From Parvularcula sp039822105 (lineage in GTDB: Bacteria; Pseudomonadota; Alphaproteobacteria; Caulobacterales; Parvularculaceae): a DNA stretch of 64,000 nt. Positions 15,690-24,596 of the stretch are shown here, piece by piece; position 1 is the stretch's first letter; each line of letters begins with the position of its first letter. The position numbers were made by a program, and so were the translations under genes. Under the pieces are notes generated by a model, which was given only the letters and a program-made list of their open reading frames with translations, made no database searches and was not told the DNA's origin. The stretch is from the NCBI GenBank assembly GCA_039822105.1, contig JBCBMW010000007.1, positions 106,526 to 170,525 of the forward strand, written 5' to 3'.

Positions 15690-16038
15690 GCGGTGGCGCA
15701 TCCATTGGCCCGGCATCGATCGGAAGCGGCAGTTTCCTTGCATGCAACCCAACGCCTGAGACCCAGTCGCCGCGCCATAGGGGCTTCGGCGCCAGCTCCG
15801 GGGATAGGCGTTTTCAATTGTCCGATCATAAAAAAATTGATAAACGGAAATCGGCGAGGTGCAAGTGGGAATGGAGTTACGCGTGCTTTTGATGCTCCCA
15901 TGTCCTCCAGGCGGGGTCCTGTTGAGGCCCCCGTCGGTCAATCGGTTTGAGGCTCAGCGCCAGGTTACTCTGAGGGGTGCTGGTCGCTCGTCCCTTGCGG
16001 CATCTCCCTCGCTCAAGAGATCAAGAGGCTAGGTAGGC
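15690..16038. other. Divergent control region between two peptidase modules
   Basis: These 349 bp separate the minus-strand run (PLP enzyme to RidA) from the plus-strand run (alpha/beta hydrolase, M81, serine hydrolase). The middle part around 15810-15845 is AT-rich and contains operator copy 3. The remainder, about 15850-16038, shows no gene and no clear hairpin. Confidence 0.55.
15817..15834. promoter_or_regulatory. Operator motif A, copy 3
   Basis: The sequence attgtccgatcataaaaa matches copy 5 (25686) at 15 of 18 positions, including the whole tccgatca core. It is the least symmetric copy. It lies in the divergent region between the PLP enzyme (start 15689) and the alpha/beta hydrolase (start 16039), so it could control both arms. 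Confidence 0.5.
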
Positions 16039-17250
16039 ATGGACAGTTTTCTGATGAGCGCGGCGGCGCCATGGGTCATCTCGTTGGGCATGCTGGCCTT
16101 AGGCATCGCGCTCCTGGTGTTGGGTGTGAGGGGCAGCGGCGCTATCAAACTTGTCGGTCGAGCGGCGGGGGCTTTCACCGGAATCATCGGTATATTGATG
16201 ATATTTGGTGCCACCAGCGTCCAGCTGGCCATGAACGATGTCAAGAGCGCCTATCCAATGCCCGGCAAGCTTGTCGATATCGGTAGCACGACCACGCATC
16301 TTTGGTGTGAGGGGCCACTCGTCGACGGTGAGGCGCCGATCGTCTGGCTGTCGGGGAGCTATGGTCAGGCGCTGTGGATGAAGCCCTTGCACGACCGCAT
16401 CAAAGAAGAGCGCCGGTCGTGCATGATCGATCGACCGGGCCTTGGATGGGCGGGCGCAGCCTCGCTGCCCCGTTCCGTGGATCAGGTGCTCGAAGAGACG
16501 CACGCGACGTTGATCAAAGGCGGTGAGCAGGCGCCGTTTGTGATGATCGGCCATTCCTATGGCGGGCTCTACAGCGCCAATTTCGCTGATGCGTATCCGG
16601 ATGATGTGGAGGCCGTCGTGCTGCTTGATCCGACGCCGCCAGCGTGGTTCGTGGAGCAACAGGGTCGTTGGGGATGCGGTTCGCCCTCGCCGTCAAAGGT
16701 GATGGTGTTGGGAGCGATGTTTGGCCTCGGCCAGATCCCGGCGCTGAATCCCTTACTGCAGCCGCAGTCCCAGCCTCTGAAAGACGCAATCGGCGAGGAC
16801 GATTGGAAACCTCTGGTCCAATTTGAGACGCGACCGTCATCGCTTGTCGCGAATGCGTCTGCACTCCACGCGGGATGCGCTGAACCTTTCTCTGTCGTGC
16901 GAGCGCCGGGTGCCCTTGGTGACCTTCCGATGCTGACGATCATTCAGACCCGGGATGATGATTGGCAGAAATGGGCGCCCGAGGGCTTGTCGCCGCGTCA
17001 AACGCGCAATTGGGAGCGGTGGGCAGATGTTCAGGGTGCGCAGTACGGGACGCTTTCGAGCCGATCGGAGGTGATCAAGGCGCCGGCGGGCGGCACGCAC
17101 TACTTCCCGCTTCTCTTGCCGGACTTCACAATGGAAAAAATCGAGGGGTTCCTCGCAGAGCTAGCCTCGGTTGAGCCTGATGCCCTCGATGGGCTGCCGT
17201 CCGTCCAGCAAGAGAATGTTGCTACGGGCGATGCGGAGCGCCCTGAGTGA
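16039..17250 (+). CDS. Alpha/beta hydrolase with N-terminal transmembrane helices
   Basis: The 403-residue protein begins with two hydrophobic helices (about 10-31 and 40-62), which anchor it in the inner membrane. An alpha/beta-hydrolase domain follows: the oxyanion region IVWLSGSYGQALWM, RPGLGWAG, then the nucleophile elbow MIGHSYGGLYSANFA (GxSxG) and VVLLDPTPP. The catalytic His is likely in GGTHYFPLLLPD near residue 355. It heads the three-gene plus-strand operon; its TGA overlaps the GTG of the M81 gene by 4 bp. Possible roles are hydrolysis of an ester or amide on the peptide substrate or of its acyl tail; nothing in the sequence fixes the substrate. Confidence 0.85.
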   Translation: MDSFLMSAAAPWVISLGMLALGIALLVLGVRGSGAIKLVGRAAGAFTGIIGILMIFGATSVQLAMNDVKSAYPMPGKLVDIGSTTTHLWCEGPLVDGEAPIVWLSGSYGQALWMKPLHDRIKEERRSCMIDRPGLGWAGAASLPRSVDQVLEETHATLIKGGEQAPFVMIGHSYGGLYSANFADAYPDDVEAVVLLDPTPPAWFVEQQGRWGCGSPSPSKVMVLGAMFGLGQIPALNPLLQPQSQPLKDAIGEDDWKPLVQFETRPSSLVANASALHAGCAEPFSVVRAPGALGDLPMLTIIQTRDDDWQKWAPEGLSPRQTRNWERWADVQGAQYGTLSSRSEVIKAPAGGTHYFPLLLPDFTMEKIEGFLAELASVEPDALDGLPSVQQENVATGDAERPE

Positions 17251-18812
17251 CGGCGGGCCCGATCAACACGTTCGTCGCGGCGTTGGGCGCCGAGGTGAAC
17301 ACTTTTGCCCCTCTGCCGATCAACACCGAGAGGTTCGAAGAGGTCTGCCTGTTCCGTGCCGGCGAGCTGCGACCAGGGGACGATGTGCCGTTGATCGCCG
17401 CGCCGCTGAAACGCGCTTGGGAGTTGGAGGCGCAGCACGTGTTGTCTGTACACCAAGGCCTCTGTGCGGGCGCCCAGCCTGGCGGATGTGTTGTGCGGAC
17501 GACCTACGAGTCGTTGCGCGATGAGCTTCTTCGCGATCTGCGTGACGCCGAGCTTGCCAGCGGTAAGATCGAACTGGTTTTGCTCGGACTGCACGGCGCC
17601 ACCGTTGCCGAGGGCTATCCCGACTGTGAAGGGGATTTGCTCCGCTGCGTTCGTGATCTCGTGGGAAGCGACGTGTTCGTCGCCGCGTTGCTCGACCCGC
17701 ATTGCCACCTCTCCACAGAGATGCTGGATGCGGCGGACCTCCTGACTGCATATAAAGAATATCCCCACACAGATATATTCCCGGAGGCCGAACAGCTGGT
17801 CGATCTGTCAGTGCAGCATGTCAAAGACGCCTCGAAGCCGCATATTGCTGCTGTCCGGTGTCAGACGATGCAGGTGATCCATACCACCCATGGCGCGGGC
17901 GAGGACATTGTCAGGTCACTGCGTGATCGGGCAGAAACCGATGGGGTGGTCGATCTTTCCATTGCCCACAGCTTTCCGTGGGGAGACACGGCGGACACTG
18001 GGACAGCGGTCTGGTGCACGGTTGCCGCTGATCGCACAGAAGATTTCGCGTCCGAGCACGCTCACGCGCTCGCCAGCGAACTGATCGCCGCGCGCACCCA
18101 AACGCAGAGCCCCGCTGCGACCTTCGACGAGATAATGGGCGCTATTCGAGGCGACGGAGAGGGCCCCGTTGTCGTTGCCGACAGCGCGGACAACCCAGGC
18201 GGCGGCGCGCCTTCTGATGGAACGCAGCTTATCCGGGACTTGCTTGAAGCCGGGGTTTCGAACCTGGCTGGCGGTTTCTTGTGGGATCCTGGCGCCTTCG
18301 ACCTTTGCCGAGCAGCAGGCGAGGGTGCGGTCATCCCCCTGAGGGTCGGCGGCAAAGTCTCTCGGGTTTCCGGCAGGCCTCTCGATTTGGAGGTGCGTGT
18401 AGGAACAATATGCCCTTCGATTGATCAGCAGTTCGCCGGGTCGCCTTGGCCCATGGGCGACGCAGTGGCCGTCCACGCCGAGAACGTGTCACTGGTCCTG
18501 ACCACGCGCAGAACGCAGTGCTTCGACGCGGAGGTCTTCTCTCGGATGGGCGTTGATTTGACGAGCAAGGACGCCGTTGTCGTGAAGAGCTCTCAGCACT
18601 TTCGTAGCTCATTTGCTCAGCTTACCGATCGGATTTTCTACTACGAAGGCGAGGGCGCTCTCGGGTCGATCAGCAGTCTTCCCTACCGAGACATCACGCG
18701 CCCGATCTGGCCTGTTGACAGCATCGAGCCAAAACCGTCGCTCTTTTATGGCTCGAGCCAGCCTGCGCGTGTTGATGGTGCATATGAACAGGCCGGGGAC
18801 GCGCTAAGATGA
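17247..18812 (+). CDS. M81 family metallopeptidase (MlrC-like), copy 2
   Basis: This second M81 member (521 residues) starts at GTG 17247, overlapping the hydrolase stop, and its own stop overlaps the next ATG by 4 bp. Family landmarks are AALGAEVNTFAP (a variant of the usual TETNTF), LLGLHGATVAEGYPDCEGD, LLDPHCHLS, YKEYPHTD, HSFPWGDTADTG, SADNPGGGAPSDGTQ and KSSQHF. It has a ~35-residue C-terminal extension compared with copy 1. Thr-Glu at the start of the first motif is replaced by Ala-Glu. The order M81 then serine hydrolase is the same as in the 10-13 kb operon, which points to duplicated peptidase modules with split specificity. Confidence 0.93.
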   Translation: MTAGPINTFVAALGAEVNTFAPLPINTERFEEVCLFRAGELRPGDDVPLIAAPLKRAWELEAQHVLSVHQGLCAGAQPGGCVVRTTYESLRDELLRDLRDAELASGKIELVLLGLHGATVAEGYPDCEGDLLRCVRDLVGSDVFVAALLDPHCHLSTEMLDAADLLTAYKEYPHTDIFPEAEQLVDLSVQHVKDASKPHIAAVRCQTMQVIHTTHGAGEDIVRSLRDRAETDGVVDLSIAHSFPWGDTADTGTAVWCTVAADRTEDFASEHAHALASELIAARTQTQSPAATFDEIMGAIRGDGEGPVVVADSADNPGGGAPSDGTQLIRDLLEAGVSNLAGGFLWDPGAFDLCRAAGEGAVIPLRVGGKVSRVSGRPLDLEVRVGTICPSIDQQFAGSPWPMGDAVAVHAENVSLVLTTRRTQCFDAEVFSRMGVDLTSKDAVVVKSSQHFRSSFAQLTDRIFYYEGEGALGSISSLPYRDITRPIWPVDSIEPKPSLFYGSSQPARVDGAYEQAGDALR

Positions 18813-20869
18813 GCCCCATAGCACGTCTCGTCGCCTCGCTTCTGTTGTGGCTGATCACCAGTTTGGCCGCTCAAACCACAGCCTCCGCGTATGAGAGCGC
18901 TCAAATCACCGACGGAGGTGCTCCCTCTACGGATCGCACTGCGACACCTGCGGCTGACGTTGGCCTAACACCAGACGTTGCTGCCATCGCTGCCGCCTAT
19001 GACGCTCTGCTCGGTGAAGGCGGCAAAGACCGGTTCACGGGAGCAACGGTCGTGATCGTTGAAGACGGCGCAACCGCCTATGCCAAAGGCTACGGTCTGG
19101 AGCGGGTGGACGGCGCAATTCCGGTTGATCCGTTGGTCACACAGTTTCGCCTCGCATCAGTCTCCAAGACGATCGTCGGTAGCCTTCTCGGTATCGCCAT
19201 TGATCGCGGTGCGATCACGTCAATCGACGATCCGATCAGTCGGTATGCGCCTGAACTACACCTTCCGGCCAATGCAGGGACGGACATCTCCGCTCGTATG
19301 CTGGCAACGCACCAGGCGGGGTTCGCAGAGCGTCGCCAACCTTTCTTGGGCGAGGGGCAAGCCTTTCCGCTGCTTGGTCCGGCTTATGCTGCGAGCCAAA
19401 GGCCGCCCTATATCGAGCCTGCCGGAGAGCGCTCGAACTATTCCAACTACGGAACGTCGGTCTTGGGATTGGCTGTGGCGGAGGCCCTGGACGAGGACCT
19501 CTTCGATCTCATCGAGGATGATATCTTCGGCCCGCTTGGAATGGACACGGCTTCGTTCCCTCGAACGACTGTCCCGCCAGCCCGGATCGCTGACATTGAG
19601 GTCTTCTACCCCGATGGCACGACGTACCTTGTGCCCCATACCTGGTACCAAAACCCAATTGTCACGCCCGCAGGCGGCCTCATCGCGTCGGGTGGAGACA
19701 TGGCTCGATACATGATCAGCCTGATGGGCGGTTCATCCGAACAAGGGATACCGGCTCTGCATACTGAGGAGACGCGCAAGCTGATTTTCAGCCGCCTCGG
19801 CGCAACGCACCCCGCGCTTCAGGGCTTTGGTGCACTGTTCATGGTGATGGATTGGAATGGGGAACTCGTTGTCGAGCATGGAGGACGAACGCTTGGCAGC
19901 ACCAGCGTACTGCAACTCTTTCCTGATCGAGGCTTGGGGGTATTCGTGTCGATAACGGGCGAGGGCGGAACGTTTTTGCCGGTTACCAGTCTGCTCGGAA
20001 AGAGTTGGCCCAGTCCGTCGGGGCCCTCGGTCAACATCGGACGTCAACCTGGTCTTCTCGATCTGCGCGCGACGGCACCTGAGGCTGTCCTTGGTCAGAT
20101 GAAGCCAGTCAGCTCTGACGAGTTGAGCGAGCTTCCGCCGCTTGATCGTTTCGCTGGACGTTACCTGAACCAGCGACGTTCCGTCCGACCGGTTGATGGC
20201 CTTTTCCGAAGCCTGTTTCTCGGCGATGGAACAATCTCAGTCGTTCCGGCTTCTGATGGTACCCTGCAGATTGGCTGGGCGACAGGTTACCGGCAAATCC
20301 GGCCGGGGGTCTTTTATCGAGATCCCCAAGAGACTGACTTTCCCTCGGGCTGGTTCGATACGTTTGCGTTCGTTCTCGATGACGACGGGAAGGTTGAGGG
20401 AGGGTCGTGGTTCTACACGGACGGTTTCTACCGTCCTGTCTCGGGGCTTGGCGATCCTGCGGTTCAGCGACGTCTTATCGTGATCAGCGGTGTGGTGCTT
20501 CTCACTGGCATTCTGGCCCCGCTCTGGTCACCGTCCGTACCAGGGCGATGGTTCGCGGTCGCCGCCCCGTTTTTCGTCATCAGCTTGCCGCTCCTCTACT
20601 TTGCCGGCTGGCCCAATCAGCCGGTGGAGCCCCTCAGTTTCGTGCTGATCAGGCCTCGTGATCTGGTTCCCTTGCAGCTTGGCGGGATCTGTCTCGCCGC
20701 GCTCTCTTTGACGTTGGTCGTGTTGGCTGTGCGCAGCTTCACCGTTCAGGGGGCCGGCATGCGTGCCCGCGTGTCCCAAGCGCACCTTACTGTCCTGGCC
20801 GCCGCGGCCGCGCTCGCACTGGTTGTTGGGTGGGGTGCTGGCCTCATCGGATGGAACGTCGTGTCGTGA
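18809..20869 (+). CDS. Serine hydrolase, beta-lactamase/S12 family, with C-terminal membrane domain, copy 2
   Basis: The 686-residue product has a signal peptide (MSPIARLVASLLLWLITSLA, cleavage near residue 27). The beta-lactamase-fold domain has S117-V-S-K120, NYSNYGTS supplying the Tyr-x-Asn element, and VVEHGGRTLG at the KTG position. About four to five hydrophobic helices lie in the last 150 residues. It shares architecture with the protein at 10171-12003 while diverging in sequence. The active site should face the periplasm, so substrates are probably extracellular or periplasmic peptides, esters or lactam-like amides. It is translationally coupled to the M81 gene (ATGA overlap). Confidence 0.88.
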   Translation: MSPIARLVASLLLWLITSLAAQTTASAYESAQITDGGAPSTDRTATPAADVGLTPDVAAIAAAYDALLGEGGKDRFTGATVVIVEDGATAYAKGYGLERVDGAIPVDPLVTQFRLASVSKTIVGSLLGIAIDRGAITSIDDPISRYAPELHLPANAGTDISARMLATHQAGFAERRQPFLGEGQAFPLLGPAYAASQRPPYIEPAGERSNYSNYGTSVLGLAVAEALDEDLFDLIEDDIFGPLGMDTASFPRTTVPPARIADIEVFYPDGTTYLVPHTWYQNPIVTPAGGLIASGGDMARYMISLMGGSSEQGIPALHTEETRKLIFSRLGATHPALQGFGALFMVMDWNGELVVEHGGRTLGSTSVLQLFPDRGLGVFVSITGEGGTFLPVTSLLGKSWPSPSGPSVNIGRQPGLLDLRATAPEAVLGQMKPVSSDELSELPPLDRFAGRYLNQRRSVRPVDGLFRSLFLGDGTISVVPASDGTLQIGWATGYRQIRPGVFYRDPQETDFPSGWFDTFAFVLDDDGKVEGGSWFYTDGFYRPVSGLGDPAVQRRLIVISGVVLLTGILAPLWSPSVPGRWFAVAAPFFVISLPLLYFAGWPNQPVEPLSFVLIRPRDLVPLQLGGICLAALSLTLVVLAVRSFTVQGAGMRARVSQAHLTVLAAAAALALVVGWGAGLIGWNVVS

Positions 20870-20909
20870 CGTTGGAGCCACACTTGCCGGTTTGCTGACC
20901 GAAATCACG

Positions 20910-20927
20910 TTTTCCAATCAGAAAAAT
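20910..20927. promoter_or_regulatory. Operator motif A, copy 4
   Basis: The sequence ttttccaatcagaaaaat carries the TTTTCCRAT and GAAAA halves of the region A motif. It lies about 85 bp upstream of the TonB-receptor start at 21010, in the 140-bp gap after the serine hydrolase gene, consistent with control of outer-membrane uptake by the same regulator. Confidence 0.6.
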
Positions 20928-21009
20928 ACTTTACAAAGCGAGAAAATGCTCGACACTGGAAATTGGCTAGCACGGGGCATGAGTACGCGTGAGCCAGAGG
21001 GAGAGAGAA

Positions 21010-23427
21010 ATGAAAGTCAGCTTTGGAAGCTCCGCGGTATCCGTATTCGCACTGTTGGCCGCGCTACCGGCTGCCGTTCCTAGCTCTGCGCTCGCGCAAG
21101 ACGGGGACGCTGCAAGCCAGCAAGATGAATCAGAGACAATCGTCGTCACCGCAAGGCGGCGCGAGGAGGCACTTTCCGACGTCCCCGCATCGATCGATGT
21201 TTTTGGTTCCGCGGAACTTGAAAAGCAGGGTGTCTTTGACTTCGCCGACCTCGCCCAGCGGGCGCCGAACGTCTACATCTTCGAGAACACGGGCAACCCC
21301 GCTCAAACAGGCGTGACCATCCGGGGTATTCCTAACCGTACCGGTATTTATGTCGACGACGTGTTCGTCGGAGACGCCAGCGGGTTTAACCAGCTGCTGC
21401 TCGATGTCGAGCGTATCGAGATTATCCGTGGTCCGCAGTCGACGCTCTTTGGACGTGACTCGCTCTCGGGTGCTATCAACACCATCACGAGGAAGCCGGG
21501 TGACGAGTTCGAAGCATCCGTTTTGGCTCGGTATGGCAACTACAATTATCGCCAGCTCGGCGGCGCTATCAGCGGCCCACTGACCGACAAGATTTCCGGC
21601 AAAGTGACGGGCGGCTGGCGTGCGCAAGAGAGCTTCAACGAAGTCGAAGGCCTTGGTGATGACTTTGATACGATTGATGAATACGCTCTTGCGGGCCAGT
21701 TGAAAGTCGATGTCACTGAGACGTTTGAGCTGCTCTTCAACGTCGATTATCTCAACAACTCGCAGGTCACCGGCCTTTCAGACGTCAGCCGCGACTTTCC
21801 GGGCCCGTCCTTTTTCGCAATTGGTGCGAACGATGCGAGCCCGACTGATCGTGTCCTCCCGGGCCTGAACCAGCTGAACATGCTCGATCGCGAAGTCGCC
21901 AGCGGCTATGTGCGTGCCGAATGGGAGCTTGGGAACTGGGATATACGGTCGATCACGGCGTTCCGGGACAACGAATTCGACGTTGCTCGCGACCCCGACG
22001 GTAGCGCGTTCGACCTTCTGCGTGGTGAGCAAAACACTGACTTTGAACAGTTCTCCCAGGAAGTTATTGCTTTTTACGACAACGGGTCGAACTTCAACGG
22101 TCAGATTGGTGTCTTCTACTTCGATAGTGAGCGCACTTTCACTGACATCAACGATACGTATGGAGACTTCCCGCTGACGGTGCTGGATGAAGCCACCATT
22201 GGCTTCATCGATGCTGGCTCTCCGGAAGATATCACGGGCCTGCTGGCGCCTTTCAATCCAGGCGCTATCCCCGGTGTGGTGACCATTGGACGTGCAGCGG
22301 CAAGCCCGACTTTGCAAGCTGTTGATCCGCTTCTCGGCTTGCTGGCAGGGGCTGCGCTCACGGACGAGATCTTTGGTCGTCAGACAACATTCGACACACA
22401 AGAGCTCGAAAGTATCGCTGTCTTTGGTCAGGGATCTTGGCGCCCTACGGAGCGGCTGGAACTTACCGCTGGTCTTCGGTATACGTCTGAAACCAACAAT
22501 GCAGAGATCGGATTCGAAGCTCTTGGCGCCACATCCGTGTTCTTTGGCGGAATCTCCGAACTTGGTCCTTTTGCTTCACCTGAGGAAAAAGACTCGATCT
22601 TCAGCCCGAGCGGTAGCATCCGTTACGATGTCAGTGAGCAAGTGAACGTCTACTTCACTTCGGGGCAGGGTTTCCGCAGCGGCGGCTTTAACACAGCACC
22701 TCCTGATCCAGGCGCGACGGAGTTTGGTGTGGACCGTTCGTTCGAACCTGAGATCGTGACGAGCTACGAAATCGGCGTCAAATCGGACCTCGCGGACAAC
22801 CGCATCGCGTTCAATGCCGCCGCTTTCATCCAAGACTACAAAGACTTCCAGCGTTCGATCACCCGGATTGACAGTTTGGGTAACCGTTTCACCGAGACGG
22901 AGAACACCTCGGCAAGCATCTGGGGTCTCGAGCTTGATGCGGAGATTGATGTCACGAACAACTTCTTCATCACGGCAGCATACGGTTATCAGGATTCTGA
23001 GTACGACGACTTCCCTGCTTTGGTGAACACGGTCGGTGCAGGGATTATCGAAGCCGATCTCACTGGTGAGCCGCTTCCGTTTGTACCGACGCACTCTGCC
23101 AACATCACAGCGTCCTACGAGGTGCCGATCGGCACGAACTTCGACCTTCGCATTGGCGCTGATCTTCAGTACCGCAGTGAGTACCGGGTGACGGATGCTC
23201 GAGAGGATGCGTCTGATCCCGAGGTGTTCGTTGACGATACGACCATCCTTAACGCCAATCTGGCCATCACACATGCGCCGTCACAAACGACGTTCGCGGT
23301 GCGCGGCTTCAACTTGACTGATGAGGAGTTCGTCACCGGCGTCGATTTCAATACGTTCGCGGGCGCCGTTTACCAGTCCCTCAGTGAACCGACGACGTGG
23401 ACCGTCGAGTTGTCGAAGAGGTTTTGA
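21010..23427 (+). CDS. TonB-dependent outer-membrane receptor
   Basis: The true start is ATG 21010, which has an AGAGGGAGAG ribosome site and opens a clean signal peptide (MKVSFGSSAVSVFALLAALP, cleaved after ALAQ). An in-frame GTG at 20989 is rejected. The 805-residue protein has a TonB box (ETIVVTARRREEALSDVPAS), a plug domain (VTIRGIPNRTG, VERIEIIRGPQSTLFGRDSL) and a 22-strand-type barrel ending in aromatic Phe. It would import a scarce, bulky nutrient. Its place behind operator copy 4, between the peptidase module and the D-Glu genes, suggests an oligopeptide rather than a siderophore as ligand. Confidence 0.93.
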   Translation: MKVSFGSSAVSVFALLAALPAAVPSSALAQDGDAASQQDESETIVVTARRREEALSDVPASIDVFGSAELEKQGVFDFADLAQRAPNVYIFENTGNPAQTGVTIRGIPNRTGIYVDDVFVGDASGFNQLLLDVERIEIIRGPQSTLFGRDSLSGAINTITRKPGDEFEASVLARYGNYNYRQLGGAISGPLTDKISGKVTGGWRAQESFNEVEGLGDDFDTIDEYALAGQLKVDVTETFELLFNVDYLNNSQVTGLSDVSRDFPGPSFFAIGANDASPTDRVLPGLNQLNMLDREVASGYVRAEWELGNWDIRSITAFRDNEFDVARDPDGSAFDLLRGEQNTDFEQFSQEVIAFYDNGSNFNGQIGVFYFDSERTFTDINDTYGDFPLTVLDEATIGFIDAGSPEDITGLLAPFNPGAIPGVVTIGRAAASPTLQAVDPLLGLLAGAALTDEIFGRQTTFDTQELESIAVFGQGSWRPTERLELTAGLRYTSETNNAEIGFEALGATSVFFGGISELGPFASPEEKDSIFSPSGSIRYDVSEQVNVYFTSGQGFRSGGFNTAPPDPGATEFGVDRSFEPEIVTSYEIGVKSDLADNRIAFNAAAFIQDYKDFQRSITRIDSLGNRFTETENTSASIWGLELDAEIDVTNNFFITAAYGYQDSEYDDFPALVNTVGAGIIEADLTGEPLPFVPTHSANITASYEVPIGTNFDLRIGADLQYRSEYRVTDAREDASDPEVFVDDTTILNANLAITHAPSQTTFAVRGFNLTDEEFVTGVDFNTFAGAVYQSLSEPTTWTVELSKRF

Positions 23428-23528
23428 TCAATATGTATCTGGGGCGGCTGGGGTCTTCACGGCTCAGTCGCCTCTGATGCATCAACTCCCGACTGACTCT
23501 TAGTCGTAGCAAGAAGGGCGGACGCAGC

Positions 23529-24593
23529 ATGGTCCTGAACGAGCGACAACTCGAACTGGTTGCGTCAGAAGAGAGCGGGGGCGGTGACGCCGTCACGCGT
23601 CTTAGAACACCTTATCTGGTGTTCTTGGGCGGATGTGAAAGCGAAGCCTTCGGCAAAACCGCGCTCGGTATTCGGGACTGGACGAGCTTTGTCATCGGCC
23701 AACAGCGTTTTTCTTCTCAGGTTATCGATCTTGGTGTCCCCGATTTGACGGCAGCTGAAGCGAAGGCGGCCGGCGCGGGTTCGTTCGTCATTGGAGTCTC
23801 GGCCATTGGTGGGCTACTCCCAGACGATTGGCGTGAAGCTATTCTGTCGGCTATTGAGGCTGGTCTGGATGTGGTGAGCGGCCTTCACCATCGCCTCAAC
23901 GACGAGCCGAGCTTCGTTGCAGCGGCGAAGCTTCACGGTGTGACGCTTCATGACATTCGCCATGCAGATCGCCCACTGACGGTAGGAACGGGATCAAGAC
24001 GATCAGGACACCGGTTGCTCAGTGTAGGTACAGACTGCGCATTGGGTAAGAAGTACGCTGCACTTGCTTTGGCAAGGGCGTTCAAGGAGCGCGGCGTGCC
24101 TGCCGATTTCCGCGCAACGGGACAGACAGGCATCATGATTGCTGGTCGCGGCGTTGCCATTGATGCGGTGCCAGCGGACTTTATTTCCGGTGCTGTGGAG
24201 GAGCTTTCCCCTGCCGCTGATGATGATCATTGGGATCTGATCGAGGGGCAGGGTTCGCTGTTTCATCCGGCCTATGCCGGAGTGAGCCTTGGGCTTCTTC
24301 ATGGTGCGCAGGCTGATTGTCTTGTTCTGTGCCATGACCCCTCTCGGGAACACCTCAACGGGTTCCCTGACTATCCTATGCCTTCGATTGACGAGGCCAT
24401 ACGCCGCAACGAGGAGGCGGCGCGGCTGACCAATCCGGATGCGAAAGTTGTCGCGCTGAGTTTGAACACGTCCAAAATGTCCCGTTCCGCTGCCACGGAT
24501 CTGGCCAAGAGCCTTGAGGACGAGTTTGGTCTTCCGTGCATGGATGTGATGCGTTTCGGTGTCGACAAGGTTGTCGACAGCATCCTGAGCTAG
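23529..24593 (+). CDS. dgcN: DUF1611 protein, probable D-glutamate N-acetyltransferase DgcN
   Basis: The 354 residues match the DUF1611 architecture: an N-terminal Rossmann-like part (YLVFLGGCESEAFGKTA, then VIGVSAIGGLLP) and a C-terminal P-loop-like domain with VGTDCALGKK at ~166-175, GQTGIMIAGRG and IEGQGSLFHPAYAGVSLGLLHG. DgcN members acetylate D-glutamate, and the partner DgcA racemises the product to N-acetyl-L-glutamate, a D-Glu utilisation route described in marine Proteobacteria. The partner follows 3 bp downstream, which makes the assignment firm at pathway level. A purine-rich ribosome site (AAGGGCGGA) precedes the ATG. Confidence 0.82.
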   Translation: MVLNERQLELVASEESGGGDAVTRLRTPYLVFLGGCESEAFGKTALGIRDWTSFVIGQQRFSSQVIDLGVPDLTAAEAKAAGAGSFVIGVSAIGGLLPDDWREAILSAIEAGLDVVSGLHHRLNDEPSFVAAAKLHGVTLHDIRHADRPLTVGTGSRRSGHRLLSVGTDCALGKKYAALALARAFKERGVPADFRATGQTGIMIAGRGVAIDAVPADFISGAVEELSPAADDDHWDLIEGQGSLFHPAYAGVSLGLLHGAQADCLVLCHDPSREHLNGFPDYPMPSIDEAIRRNEEAARLTNPDAKVVALSLNTSKMSRSAATDLAKSLEDEFGLPCMDVMRFGVDKVVDSILS

Positions 24594-24596
24594 CCA

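Noticed and set aside
15690..15941. Longer PLP-enzyme frame to 15941
   Set aside because: The extension shows no family similarity and covers operator copy 3 and AT-rich promoter-like DNA.
20989..21009. GTG start of the first TonB receptor
   Set aside because: ATG 21010 directly opens a textbook signal peptide and has a strong purine-rich ribosome site.
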